Origin: Dicaeum eximium
Lineage: Eukaryota > Chordata > Aves > Passeriformes > Dicaeidae
NCBI GenBank assembly: GCA_013396995.1
Contig: VWZP01002274.1
Coordinates: 558,001-622,000, forward strand
Reading direction: 5' to 3'
Length of the DNA stretch: 64,000 nucleotides
Positions 25,490 to 37,900 of this stretch are shown in pieces. Under the pieces are notes generated by a model. The model had not been told where the DNA came from. It saw only the letters and a program-made list of their open reading frames with translations, and ran no database searches. The translations under genes and the position numbers were made by a program. How positions within the stretch are numbered: the first letter of the stretch is position 1; every line of letters starts with the position of its first letter.

Positions 25490-27539
25490 GAGAAAGACTG
25501 GGAGTTCTTCAGAAGTAAGTTTATCTTTGTACCAGTATTATCATCAATTTAAACTGACAATCTTAAATGATTTGTACATAGGGCAGGCTGGAATCCCACT
25601 CAAACTGAACCATCAGAGTTTTAGGTGAGCTTTTAATGTCCTTTTCATACTGGGACAGTATTTTCCTGTTCTCCTTTCTGGTTTTGGATTACAGAGCTCC
25701 CTTTTGTTCCAGGCAGATGGAGATGTGGGGACTTGCTGTGACCCAAGCACGAAGCAGAAGCGCTTTGCCTTAAGAAAAAAGATTGAGCCCAGCCTGCAAG
25801 GAAGGAGCTCTGTTATCTCTCCCTTCACCTGCACAGGAACTTGCAAGACACTGTGGAAACTTGCATATCAAAATAAACACAATATGACAGATTTTAAAAT
25901 CAGAAGTTTTTAAATAAAAAAGGCAAAGCGATAGGAAGTATTTATTGTCTTACTCTACACCTCCTAAGGGATCTTTATGCATTTTGTTTTTAAAAACAGC
26001 ATCAGCAGAGATTTGTAGAAAATGATAGGGCTGCCTATCACCTACCAGCTTCTACTTCAAAATGAGTAAAATAAATCCTCCTGCCTAAAAGCAAAGCTTG
26101 GTGTGTTTGTGCCACACCTCTGTAAGAGGTATTATCTTCATCAAAACAAAGACAATGGTTACATCTTACTAGAAGGGCTTCTTCCAGTTACTTCAGCTAG
26201 GAAGGACTCAGCTTAAACTGGAATTTGTCAGGGAAAAGGAATAATTGACTCCAACTCAATATTTGTAGAAGCACGTCTGGAGGAAGGAAGGGTCATTGCC
26301 ATTGTGGGAGGAAGTTCCATCCAGTTTCATGCTCACTGTTCTATTCCAAATACTGGAGGCTGCAATTTCTGCCAAAGCACACAGTATTCCAAGCCAGCAA
26401 GTGGCAGGAAAACACATGTTGGTAGATCAAGGCCACTGACTGTGCAACTTGGGAATATACTTCACGAGTGGAAGAGAGTCAGCTATGGCCTAGAAATAGA
26501 CCTTAAAACCCTCAACTCATCCATGTGATATAATAAATATAACCAAAACCATTTTTTGCCTCTGCAGTTGAATAATTTTAGATTTGCATCATTGTTTAGA
26601 ATTTTGAAAAGAGAGAAGGAAGACCTCATGCTAAATTTAGTATTTTTATTGTCTCATGGCTTCTAGGAAAGCTTCAGTTCTCACTGCATTCTCTGGAACA
26701 TCTGTCCTGAAGATGTAAGCACTGGAGCAGTAAAAACTGCACAAAAAATATATATAGCAATGTAGTGAAGTTGACAAGGACAATCTTCAGTGAGATTATT
26801 CAAACTGCAAAGAGGAACAAAACATTTCTGGAAGTTTCTGGCCCTTTCATATCAATCTATATTGTGAACCCTTAGCAGGTTCCAGATTAAGAAATGCATT
26901 GGCCGTTTCTGGGGAAAAGATGGTAGAACTAATGATCAGACTTGATTGGCAGGAAAGGCTGATGTGTTCCTACATAATTGCTAAAGGTCTAGGATATTCC
27001 AGAAGACAAAACTACTGATTTGCTACAACACTTCTTGCTAAATGAGTGGGCAAGATTTAAGTGAATAGCAGTTTAATGTCTCTCATTTCCATCAGACTGT
27101 GAAGGGGAAGAAAGACAATTTCAGCTTGCAATGTGAAAGCTGACACAGAGCTGTCAGACATCTCCTTTCAGCTAATCCTCCCTAGGAAATGCAGTGTGTG
27201 AGCTCTGAATTCCCTGTGAGTTTATCGATCTCGTTTTTGCCACATAAACAAGTGACATCAGCCTTGCAGATCTGTCACCACAAAGTAAAATGGCAGTTTC
27301 TCCTCTCCAGATGCAGGAGGGCTGCTTTGTTTGTTTGAACTGAATGAGCACATGATGCTGAAGGTACCTCAGCAGATCCAGAGTGCAACAGCTGCCGGGA
27401 TGTGAATCTTCCCTCAGTCCCTCACAAACTGAAGACAACCTCGTGGAAGAGCTGTTTATACATGCCAGTTTTTGTATAATGAGTGCAGGTCACTCAATGA
27501 TGAAGTAGCCCATGACATTTGTTTTAACTACAGTTGACA

Positions 27540-28060
27540 ACACAGTGCTAAATTGAGTAGAGCTAATCCAGCACAATGTACTTGGACATGCAGATGTGAA
27601 AGAAGCAGCTTCCCAAATATTTAAATGGACAATGTCAAGGCAGTACAAATACTGTATCACATTAGCATGACTAATAGAGTTTGCTATCTGGAATTATGGA
27701 AAAAAATCCTTATTGCTGAGCATAATACTTTGTGTAGCCTATTAGTACTTACTGAACGTCTGCTGTCTGCCCTCATTCTTTGGCCAGGCTGCTCATTTAT
27801 CAGGAGCTCTGTGCAGCCAAGATAGTCAGAGAGGCAGCCCAGCACGGGCTGCCCATACATCATGGAGCCCATTAGCCATGCACATTTCTTTCCCTGGCTC
27901 CAAATGAGCTGCACCAATTTGTTACACAGCTCACCCGTGGGAGTGAAAGGTATACAGAGCAGCCTAGTGCCAAATATGTGTAGCCCAATTGCAACAAGTA
28001 GGACAGTACAATTACACAAATATGGGGTATAATTAATTGCTTGGAGAATATGCCTTCAGA
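27540..28060. promoter_or_regulatory. Possible conserved noncoding element
   Basis: The block is free of simple repeats and has mixed composition. It contains homeodomain-type cores: GACTAATAGA near 27668-27677, CCCATTAGCCATG near 27868-27880 and a TAATTAAT pair at 28030-28037. Sequence of this texture often marks deeply conserved enhancers. A 111-codon minus frame (27684-28019) overlaps it but starts from a non-ATG codon and has no recognised domain. I cannot measure conservation, so this is a texture-based call. Confidence 0.2.
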
Positions 28061-29070
28061 CATGAACTGTTCTCCCAGTACCAGAGCAGAGCACAAGCAG
28101 ATGGACAATCAAATGCAGATATAAGCATCTTAGGTGTAACTCCACATTTCCATTTAGGAAGGGTGCATTTCTTGGAGGAAACTGAGTCTAAAACCCTGTG
28201 CCTTTCCTTCACACTGAAAACAGAGCAACAGAACCGCTTGTCAGCATTGTCTTACTAACTCAAAGTTGCTCTGAAAACAGTCCATGACAAAACTGCTGAA
28301 TGACCTCTCTCTCGGACACAAACACAAAACAGTTTGCTGCTTCTATTATTTCCTCAGTTCAAGCCTGCTGCAGAACATTTTAATAGGAACCAAGAAAACT
28401 GTTCTTTAGAAACTGTTTTATTTACACCCTTACCAGAAAATAGGTCCTTTCTGATCATCTTTTTGAACTACATTCTGCAAGGTGTTTTTCCCAATATTGG
28501 ATTTCATTAGCTACTTTTCCTAGGAAAAGGATTTATCCTTTGACCTCCTGAACATTTTCTGGGTGTTTGCTTTCATTACATTGCAATTTCTGTTTGTGAA
28601 GTTTGGTTCAAGGCAGTGCAGTTCAATCTGGGAAGCACGCTGTGCTCACAGGGGTGACATTCCTTCTGAGGGCTTCACATCCAGCTGCTGCTCTCCTGCA
28701 AATGCCTTTTGCCCTGTGCTGTTTATGCTGTTTCCTGCTTTCACTTCTGTCGACTTTTTCTAATATGCTCCTTCAGGAGAAGGAGAGACAGGCAGCCCAG
28801 AACTTGCAGCCAAGGCTGTGCTCAGGGAGGGTCCCAGGAGATGGGATTGAGTTGTCCTCTCACAGAAGAGCCTCACACAGCCCTACCACTGGTCCCACGT
28901 GGCACTGCCCACCCAGCTCCTCTCCCAGCCCTCCTGCCTGCCAAGGAGCCACTTCTGGCTCATGTTAAACTAACAAATACTGAAGGTCCCTGAGTTATGA
29001 AGCTTCAGCCACCAATGCTCTTCATGCAGGTGCCACACACACAGATCTCAGCCAGTACTCCTAGAGAGAC
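28061..29070. other. Noncoding stretch with a GC-richer patch
   Basis: The patch 28610-28980 is GC-rich compared with its neighbours and is open in two plus-strand frames (121 and 94 codons). Neither begins with a convincing start, and both are rich in Ser, Pro and Cys. An acceptor-like CTCCTTCAG precedes 28779, but no matching donor stands out. No gene is called. Confidence 0.45.
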
Positions 29071-29074
29071 CAGC

Positions 29075-29150
29075 TCTAAACTTGCAAATAAATGTTGCAG
29101 TATCCCAAATTTTGCACTATCTAAACTTGCAAATAAATTTTGCAGTATCC
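29075..29150. repeat. Tandem duplication, 31-bp unit at 45-bp period
   Basis: A 31-bp unit beginning TCTAAACTTGCAAATAAA occurs at 29075-29105 and again at 29120-29150, differing at one position (G at 29094, T at 29139). The 14-bp spacer is not repeated. One mismatch in 31 bp suggests a fairly young local duplication. Confidence 0.9.
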
Positions 29151-31880
29151 ATCTTACAACAGGACATAATCTATAACATTAAAAAATTGCAAGTTACGGT
29201 AAAACAGAATTAAAATTATTTTTCCCCTGCTAAAACCTACATCTTAACAGATGGATTACAAAACACAGAGACTATTTTATTTCTAATGCAAATTGCTAAG
29301 AGGTATAGGAGATACTTTTTGTATTCCTTACAAGGAAGAAGAGGAAAGAATTCTGGTAATTTATAAAAGATACCCACATTTGCATAAGATTGAGCCTACA
29401 TAACAAGAAAAAAGTGTGCTACGGTGGACCAAGCACATCCTGTTATGAATGAAAAGTGCTGCTCTGTTTTTCACACACTGGGAATGCAGAGAAGGGTTCA
29501 GCATCTCTGCCAATCCCTTGTGTGATTTGAGTCTTAGCACTTCACCTGCTCTGCAGGGGGAAAACTTTTGACAGGAAATATATATTATTGAAGGAAGTTT
29601 TTTCTCTAGGGCACAAACTCCTCTACTAGACAGATAATGGCACAGGGTGGTATAGCCAAAGCATGTAACTCTGTTTGAGTGAAAATGAAAATGTTATTTG
29701 ATATAGACTAGAAAGACATGAAAGCAAAGAGATTTTACTGCCTTAGGCTCTATGTCGTGCCTGGCAACATCTTTCCTCTTGGCAGCAGAGAAGGCCAAGG
29801 TGATGGGTATGAGTATTACCAAGCTTGCATGAAAGGCTACCTGCATTACCTAATGGTGCGTGCTGGGCACTTAATGAGCTGTTCCTCAGCTCTGGCTGCT
29901 CTAAGAGGAAAAAGAAGTTCCTCTGAAAAGTGCATTTGTCATGAGGGGATGAGTGGGTTTGATGCTTAATACCATAAAGAAATAAGACTGGATGTAAATA
30001 CATCCATCCATATGTACTCTAGATTCTATTTTTTCCCTTTTCCTGAGAACAGTTAACAAGACAGAGCATTTTGTTCATGCATTAAACATTTTTTATAATG
30101 TATGCTGTCTTCGAAGCTGCACAAAGGTGATTCGTGACATAATTAATGAACTTTGCCTTAGGTGTGCTAAAAAATGTATAAGTTGTGTGAAGTACTACCC
30201 CATTTCCTCATTATGGCAACTAAGTTGCATTTACTGTTAAAAAAGCCCAGCATATCCCTGTAATACAGAATTACAATCCTCAGGTCAGTGATCCTTATGT
30301 AGTAGAATTTGCTTTAGCTCAGTTATCCCTTTCATACACCTCTTACTGCCTGGTCCTCAAGCAGAGACCAGAAAGGGTCCTGAGAAGAAGAGGTTTGTTG
30401 GCCACCACCAGCCAATGCAAAGTAGTGCCCCAAAGGGAAAGAAATCATCCAGGCTCCAACACCCCCAAGAGTTCAGCCTGTTGTTTCCTGGGATAATCAA
30501 AGGCTCAGCTCATTACAGTTCATGTCCACACACACACACTTGGAAATCCTACTTGTTTCAAGTGCTGCATTGTTGTGTTCCTTCTGAAATGTAAGAAATA
30601 TGATCTGCTACAGTGCTCAGCACCCTAAAGACACAAAGATCTGTCCTTAGTGTGAAGTACCATTTAACTCTTAAAAAATGCAATGATTTATTCTTCATAT
30701 TACAGTTAATAAATGTATTACTGGATTGAATAAAAAAATAAAGCAGAGAAAAGCCTTCTTTTTTGGCTCCAAATTTTGTTCCATTACTTGGATTTTATGC
30801 CTCATTAGGACTCCAAAACACCCCACCTAACTCAACACAGGATTTCTTGGAAGATTCTACCATATGGTTGAAAAGAAACCAGAGGATCACAAAACTGCAT
30901 TGAACACCTTAAATATACAATTTGGGTGGGTTTTGTCAATTTTAATTCTCAGAAGTACTTCAGTAAAGCAGGAACACATATTTTGGTATATTGTTCCCAA
31001 ATAACGGTTGCTAATTGTTCACTGTATCTACAAACACATATTTGCATTATATTTGCTGATTTAAATTATTAAGATAACAAGCCTTTTTTCTTAAAAGGGA
31101 GAAATGAGGACTCACTCCCAGCTTTTCTCTACCTACTTATTTAAGCAGAAGATGAACAAAATCTCATTCATATGCCAATTAGCATATATTTAGTAGAGGC
31201 AATTTTACACAGCTCACAGCTTGTGTCCAAAGATCAATCTTCACTTGTTTTGGAAAGAATGCCAACCAGCCTTAGTAATTTCAGTTGTTCTAATACTACA
31301 TGATGTTTCCATTTTATTGGGCTCACAGAGCCTTGCTGATGATCTTGGTTACAATATGAGTCTTTCAGCAAAAATCCCCACATCTTTCTCTGGACTCTGC
31401 AGGAGCAGTTTCAGGTAGTATTTGTTATCAGGGATAAAGCTGTCATGTTTTCAGAGTATTACCACCTTCTGCAACAGCTCCCACAGGACTGAGTTTATGC
31501 AGAATTGACAATGACAAATAAAAACCCAAACAAACAAACAACTGTCTTGCCTAAGTTGTACATTTTACTTCACCAAGGGGTAAAATTCAGCAAAGCACAG
31601 CTCCACCCCTCAAAGAGCGGCTGACACATTCCTATTTGCAGGAAAGATTAAGAAACAAAAGCCAGTTGACATCTCAGCCACATCTAACATCAAATGTTAA
31701 ACAGCACAACCAGGTCTTCCTCCACTTTGATTCACTAAAGCTTTCATCTATTCTTATTTTCCGGTCTGCCTTCCTCCATCTAAAGCAGTGCATTCCCCAG
31801 AAACTCTGTTCTTCCAATAAACAGCCTGAAGTGCCTATTATCCTGGCGGGATTCCACCTTTTGAGGATGCACACACAAGG
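29151..31880. other. AT-rich noncoding stretch, possible regulatory islands
   Basis: No coding exon is recognised. Two sub-blocks have the texture of conserved noncoding DNA: 30060-30190 (CATAATTAATGAAC near 30138) and 30985-31200 (ATTTGCAT octamer near 31041, and ATATGC-CAATTA-GCATAT, a 6-bp-arm hairpin at 31170-31187). Minor simple repeats are (CA)n at 30527-30539 and (CAAA)n at 31527-31541. Conservation is untested. Confidence 0.35.
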
Positions 31881-31892
31881 TTGTGTTTATCA

Positions 31893-31922
31893 GGGTCAGG
31901 GGAAAGGGCACGTGAAAGGGGG
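31893..31922 (+). other. Four G-runs, relaxed G-quadruplex motif with E-box
   Basis: G-runs of 3, 4, 3 and 5 lie at 31893, 31899, 31906 and 31918, with loops of 3, 3 and 9 nt. The last loop contains a perfect CACGTG E-box at 31909-31914. The 9-nt loop exceeds the usual limit of 7, so folding is plausible but not certain. Confidence 0.5.
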
Positions 31923-31986
31923 TCAGGAGAGCTGGCTCTGTACTTAGCTCTCTAATTACAATCAATTTTTGAGACACTTTTCCCCT

Positions 31987-32070
31987 GGCAGGCAGGCAGG
32001 CAATGACTTTGGTGAGTAATTCTTGAAAGAGGAGATTGTCTCTGCAGTTACTCCACGTGTGTGTGTGTGT
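31987..32070. repeat. Two short microsatellites, (GGCA)4 and (GT)7
   Basis: Four perfect GGCA units lie at 31987-32002 and seven GT units at 32057-32070. Both are short and sit in noncoding DNA. Confidence 0.85.
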
Positions 32071-32194
32071 ACAAAGAAATCCAACCTTCCCTTACATAAC
32101 AATCCCACTTTGCATCACTGGCTCTGCCTCGCAAAGGGACGCTGATAAAAAGAAAATAAAAAGAAGCACCCCATTCTTATTTCTTTGTCTTCCC

Positions 32195-32660
32195 ACAGCT
32201 CTGTAGATAAATCAGTTGTTAAACATTATTTTTATAAAGTCTACAATTTGCAAGCTTCGGGCATGTAGTGGAGATCCAAGTCCTGCTACTGTCTGTCAAC
32301 ATCCTCTGCCTAATAAAGCATCTCAGGACAGCTCAAGCTCTATTCAAATTGCTTTTATAGCTCCCCAAATATAATTTTACTAACCTGCTTTTTAAATTAC
32401 AATTGCCCACTGGCCTGCCTGCTGGTGGGGAAAACCTTCAATCCATTATTCAGCACAGAGGCATACAAGCATTACTATTAACAAGGGAGAAGTTAGCTAA
32501 TGACTGGCAGCTTAAAGAATAATGAAACTGTTAATATCTGAGGCCATCCTCCCTGCTTCTGTCTATCACAAGTGCTAGAATAGTTTAAATTAAATACTTT
32601 ATGTGACTAAACCACATTTTAGATGATATAATGAGCTGTTGAATGCATCTATCATTTCTA
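32195..32660. promoter_or_regulatory. Possible conserved noncoding element
   Basis: The block is free of simple repeats and rich in ATTA cores, with TAATGA at 32498-32503, several ATTACTATTAAC-like sites near 32471 and a CTGTCA (TALE-type) site at 32293-32298. It also holds one of the few CpGs nearby (CTTCGGGC near 32256). The motif mix would suit a HOX/TALE-type developmental enhancer. This is inference from motif content, with no conservation data. Confidence 0.22.
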
Positions 32661-33879
32661 AAGTCAGGCTTAAGTCCACCTGCTCACTGAGGGCTCAATT
32701 TTGCCTTAAATTACACATGGATAATTCCACCACAGTGAATCATATGATGGGAGATACATTAGGGGAATATTTCATCCTTGTGAAGTATTTTGCCATGGCT
32801 TTTTGAAAAATTAATTCAATTCCAATAATTTTTACTATTTTTGAAAGAGACTCAATTAGCAAAAGCACTGTTGTAGAGAAAAGTGCTGCTGGTTTGATGA
32901 GACTAAAGTTACAGAGCCACGTGCAATAAAGTTTTGTAAAAGATTTTCTTTGCAAATGCAAAAAATTTAGTTCAAATGAGATTGTATCAAAACGGATATA
33001 CCAGAAATAAACTATTATAAGTCTTTTTTTTCCCAGAGGGAAAATAGCTCTGCAATGACAGAATTTCATGTTAACAGTCTTTAGCTAGTTCTACAGAGGT
33101 GGAGGAAGTTCTGAGCTTTGCAACATCTGGGGTGTGGGGAGTCCATGTGCCACAGGCATTCCTGGGAGACCCCATCCCACGATTCCCCTGGATTTTAAGA
33201 CACAAGCTATGACACTCCTATTTATTCCTGCCACTGCTGGTTTTCCAGGGCAGGCTTGGGTGCATAACCAGGCTTCCCCTCCTCCATGCAGAGCTGACCA
33301 GAATACCAATAGAAAAAGCATATTTCAAATTAAACAATGTCATTAAGTATTCACAAGACGCCCAATTACCACTGTACCCAAGTGTGCTTGCTGTCCATGT
33401 GTATTAGCTACAAAATTGATAGAAGGCTAAACCTGACCCAGAAATTGTCACAACTTGTGATCTTTGTCAATGCAGCTGAGTGACAGGCTGAGCCATGTAA
33501 ATAACTGGACCTCCTGCCATTAAAAAGATCATTTCAGGTCATTTGAAGCAAAGTTTTTATTTTCTCACAGAGAAAAAAAACCCTCAAAGCTTTCTCTGAC
33601 CTTAGTCAGCGGGGTTTTATTTCCAAATTTTAAAACTTTCAACATTTCTAAAACAATTTTTGATATGTATTTTCAGATTGAAATGAAACCTTCCCAAAAC
33701 GTTCTGAAGTAACCACGGTTGGGAATTTACTTGCACTGAGTGTGACTGTGGATCTTTGTGACTTCTTAAGGAAGTGCTCCAGAGCCTTCTGGATGCACCA
33801 GGGTGAGCTAAACAGGCAACCTCCTTCCCATGGACTGGCTGCTCCTCCAAAACCCTTTCTGTGGATGTCCTGACAAACA

Positions 33880-34180
33880 AATTGTAACAGCTTTCCTGCT
33901 CAGCGTGCCCTGCAGTCTCAGGAGTGGAATTGTTTCCCCTGGAAAGCCGAGCTCCTGCTGTCCCCTGCCATCACCAGACTGGCGGCTGTTCTGTGACACA
34001 CACGGTAATCTTTGATCACAGACAGCGTGTGCTCATCTGCCATTTATCACCTGCTAAATCCTCACTTCATTTGCCTGCCAGCTGGTGTTTCATGGAATTG
34101 TACCTGCATATGTTTGTGGATCACACCTTCATCAGCGTTCCCACCGCTCCACATGTGTTAGTGGTGTCAGAGAGAGGGGA
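33880..34180. promoter_or_regulatory. Possible regulatory element with TCF and E-box motifs
   Basis: The block contains CTTTGATC (TCF/LEF-type) at 34010-34017 and three E-boxes: CATCTG at 34034-34039, CACCTG at 34048-34053 and CAGCTG at 34079-34084. CpG density is slightly above the local background. No splice-flanked frame is convincing. Such motif clusters occur by chance, so the call is weak. Confidence 0.2.
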
Positions 34181-34900
34181 AGGTTTCTTCCTTGGCTTCC
34201 AGGTCAAGGTTAACACCTGACTGAATCCTGGAAGCCTATGGAGTACTTGGTGGTGCTCAGTGGGCTGGATTGTGTCAGAGGAGCTCTGATTATTTAGAGC
34301 AGCTCTCCTGGTGTACCTCAGCTTCTTTGCTTTGCATGAGAAGTTATCCTGTAGAAGAGGAAGATTTCTGCTCCCTTCCCACGAGGTGCTTCCCCAGCTC
34401 AGTGTGCAGCCCACTGCTGCCAGGCTGGTTTATGTCTGCTGACACTAAGCACAGCCAGCCACCCAGAAGAAAATGAAATCTCCCACTGAGAAAGGACCTA
34501 CTATCAGTTAAGCTTGCAATGAGCTGCAACTCAGTCAAGTACCATCACAAAGGCCAATTTTTGGGTTTTATTGTTGCTCAGTACAAGAGATTCCCTCTCT
34601 TCAGCCATGTTTGCCCCTGAAGAAAATATTGGGGTTACCCAATGTACTTTGTAACTTCCAGTTTTCTCATAAATAGTCACAAAGTTCAGAGCAAAGACAC
34701 CCAATTGCTTGGGGAAGTAAGAATGATAACAGTAACTGGCAAATCAAGAAACTGGTGCTGAGCAGGTGCAGTCTGAACAACACAAGGAAATTCCAGATCC
34801 AACTCGGCCTTGCTGGCAGAATACATCAACAGAGGAACCTCCCTTCACAGCAGCTTCCCTCATCCCAGGATATTCTCTTATTCCTCACTTCTAGGGTCAA

Positions 34901-34963
34901 ATGTTTCAATCACATTAATGAAAATTTTTTGACTGAATTGAATTTTTTGACTGATTGAAACAT
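34901..34963. repeat. Inverted repeat enclosing two direct repeats
   Basis: Perfect 12-bp arms (ATGTTTCAATCA and TGATTGAAACAT) lie at 34901-34912 and 34952-34963. Between them are two copies of AATTTTTTGACTGA, at 34923-34936 and 34941-34954, 18 bp apart; the second copy overlaps the right arm. It could extrude as a stem-loop of 39-nt loop length. It does not match a transposon end that I know. Confidence 0.85.
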
Positions 34964-37900
34964 CAGACTCTAATTCCTGAACGTGTGAATATGTGCCAAG
35001 ATTTCTTCTTCAATACAGAATTGTACAAGAGAAACTTTATCTGTTTTTCCATCTCATTCAGAATGGTTTCCCATGAAAAAAATCTCAATCTTCTGCTTTC
35101 AATTTGATGACAAACAGAAAATAAACAAGAGACTCTCCCTTTCTGGGATACAGCCCCAGCTGCAGAGACAGAAGTGTTGTTAAAATCAGTGTATCAGAAA
35201 ATTCAGTTGGTAGCAAAACTCCTCAGATCAAACCAAATGTAAAGCCTTACAACCAAAGTAATAATTTTTTGGTTCAGTCTCAATTTCCTTTTCCATATTT
35301 TCAAAGTAAAAAGGGAGAGATGAAGACTTCACAAAATTCACTGAATTATATGCAACTGATACAAGCCAGCATGTACACCTAAAGTTCCACAAAAACATTT
35401 ATTTCATTTTAAAACCCTTTTTAGATGATGCTATGCTTTTAACATTTCTAAAATGTTCAAAAAAAATTCTAGCATTTTCTCTATGAAAATTCTATGATAG
35501 AAAATAGTTTTGTAAAAAAAAAAAGTATCTTTCAAGAAATTTCACCTAGAAGCTTTTTTGCATAGTTTTCTGCCATCAGCATTGAAAACCTTAGAAAACA
35601 TACCCAGAAGCCTCAGTTGTATTATATTGAACTTGTCTAAACTGTATTTTAGGGGTTATTTCATTATCCTAGTGCAAACACTTCTGTGCACCCATTTAAA
35701 TAATTTTAAATTTGGTTTATATTGATTTAATATGTCAAGCCCTTCTCAGTTTAAGGGAAGTCAATACAGGACAGGTTTAATTCACTTGATAGCTCCCTGA
35801 ACAAGAGCTTAATACAATCAGTCCAGCACTCAAACTTGATTAATCAGTGCAATCCCACAAGTAGCCAAACCACCAGAAGTAGAGGAACTGGACTATTTCA
35901 TCACCTGAAAATATACAACTAGAAAAAAGAAAGCTGCTGAGATTCCATTTATATCCTCAGATATCTACCTGGATCTACTCAGGGAGACTGAAGTCACACA
36001 TTGACAGGAAAATGCTGCATCTGTAATTAGCCCACAATTAACAAAGCTTTGGATTACTTTCTCTAAAAATAAATGAGTAAATGGTGTTTCAAAACTGTGC
36101 AAAAGGTTGGTAGGAAAGAACCAGAGGAAAGACAGGAAAGTCCAAAGTGCTTTCCTGCTTAACTGCACACTCTTGCTCAAGGCAAACGTTTCCAGATTGC
36201 AAACCAAAATCAAATCATGAGGAAAAGCAGAATGCTGCTCACTAATATACTTTAATGACACAATGGGCAATAATGGCTGATTCAACACAACTGCTTGCAA
36301 GTTGGTGGTTGGGCCCTTGGACCTGCTTTCCTCAAATCAAACAATGCTGCCAAGAGAATGAGGAACAGATGCTAAATACGCACGTCTCACATGCTGCTTC
36401 AATTTGTTCATCACCAACTTCCTTCAGGATAAAAGAGATATTGTCAAAATGATAATGATGGTGTAAACATTTTGGCCACTTCAAGCATTTTCTGAATGCC
36501 AGATAAATTCAGAATAATTTTTTGCAGTAGGCTTGCCAGAACATCAGCTGAAGCCTTAATTATAGCTATTCATATCCCTATAATAAAGGTTGCATCAGCA
36601 ATTCCATTATAAATGCTCTTTCAGAGGCTTTGATAATTTGGCTGCAAAAAGTATTTTTGGCTGAAGCCTGGCATGCAAGTTGTCTTGGATATAATTTTTC
36701 AACTAAGTTTTAAACTGTTCAGCTGTTTTCTGAATAAAGTTGGAAGAAACAAAGAGGGTTTAGATGGTTCAAATGGTTCTTTTTTTGGTCCTACATAAAA
36801 AAAGCACCAAACTGCTTCTTTTGAAGCAGAACCTGTTAAGAAAAAAAAAAAGCAAGGAGTCACGTGCACTTAGTGCACACTTAGATACATGCTAATTGCA
36901 AGCACTCTGGCTAACTGTGGCATGATCTGGATTAGGTCCTAGGGAAGAAATTCCTTAGAGGAATTGTGACACAGAAAGTCACTCAAGCTTTTCATTACCC
37001 CAAGAAAGGGTAACACTGATAAAATCACCAGCCTGAGGTCAAGTACTGTTCTTCTAGAAAACAGAGTGCAATGGGACAGTAAATTTATAAATGTAGCTAT
37101 AAAGGAAAAACCTGACAATTCTTCAGGTTTAATCACAAGATTAGTAAACTGAGTTGGAAATCAATACTTTGATGGCACTGATCTTCCACAGTGTCTCTAA
37201 GTACCATCTACTTTTTTACAGATGATGAGTGCTAAATAGATTCCAGCAGGTGTGTCTCAATTATAAGCTCAGAAGTTGGAAAATGGAAGAAAGCCCTCAA
37301 GATGTGCTTTGTCTTGACAAAAGAAAGCTTCACAGAATCCGACTCCATGCTGGGTTCATTTTACCAGTCTTCTTACTCTCTGTTACTCTGGCTAGGGATG
37401 AAGGAAATCTCCTAAAAATGAGGATTACTTTGGTTTTCTGGGATAATTATTTTGCCTGAGCTAGAACAATTTGGAGGCACTTCTTTTCCCTCTGTTGGTA
37501 AGCTCACACACAGAGGTGGCTCAGGGCTATTTGTCCCTCGGTGGGCAGGTCTGATGCTGAGCTTCCTTGATAAAAATCTGCATTTGACTGCACTTGTGTG
37601 CCCTCTTTACTGGCAGCTAAATCTTCCTGGGACAGCCAATATAACTGCATCTCCCAGGCAGGGGCACATTTCCCTGGCACAGTTATCATCTCCAGAGCTC
37701 TGAAAGGAGTGGGAGAACCTCTACACAGCGATCATGGAAACACATGATGTGGTAGTGGCCAGTGATACCAACTTCTGTGTGATGCACTCGAGTTCGGGAA
37801 TGCTACACTTTCAGTGAACGCAGTTCTCATCAACAGAGGGATTACTGCTGGAAAAGGGGGAAAGAAAACTTTGTAACAGTGAAATCCATCTGGGTCGAAG

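Larger units (their letters stand above)
20380..27530. other. Noncoding stretch, no gene recognised
   Basis: The sequence is AT-rich with several simple tracts and one strong palindrome, listed separately. The longest frame is 116 codons (23332-23682, plus), starts at TTG and includes an Asn/Tyr/Ser run from AT-rich DNA, which argues against coding. Around 20998-21005 GCATATGC forms a small palindrome. No RNA gene or mobile element is recognised. Confidence 0.5.

Noticed and set aside
32740..33069. Hydrophobic 109-codon minus frame
   Set aside because: Phe/Leu/Ile richness comes from A-rich plus-strand sequence; no ATG context, splice site or domain supports it.
35481..35498. Possible CR1 3' end: an ATTCTATGAT unit next to a degenerate copy
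   Set aside because: Avian CR1 tails carry repeats of this octamer, but the characteristic upstream 3' sequence rich in GGTCCCTTCCAACC is missing, so one or two units are likely chance.
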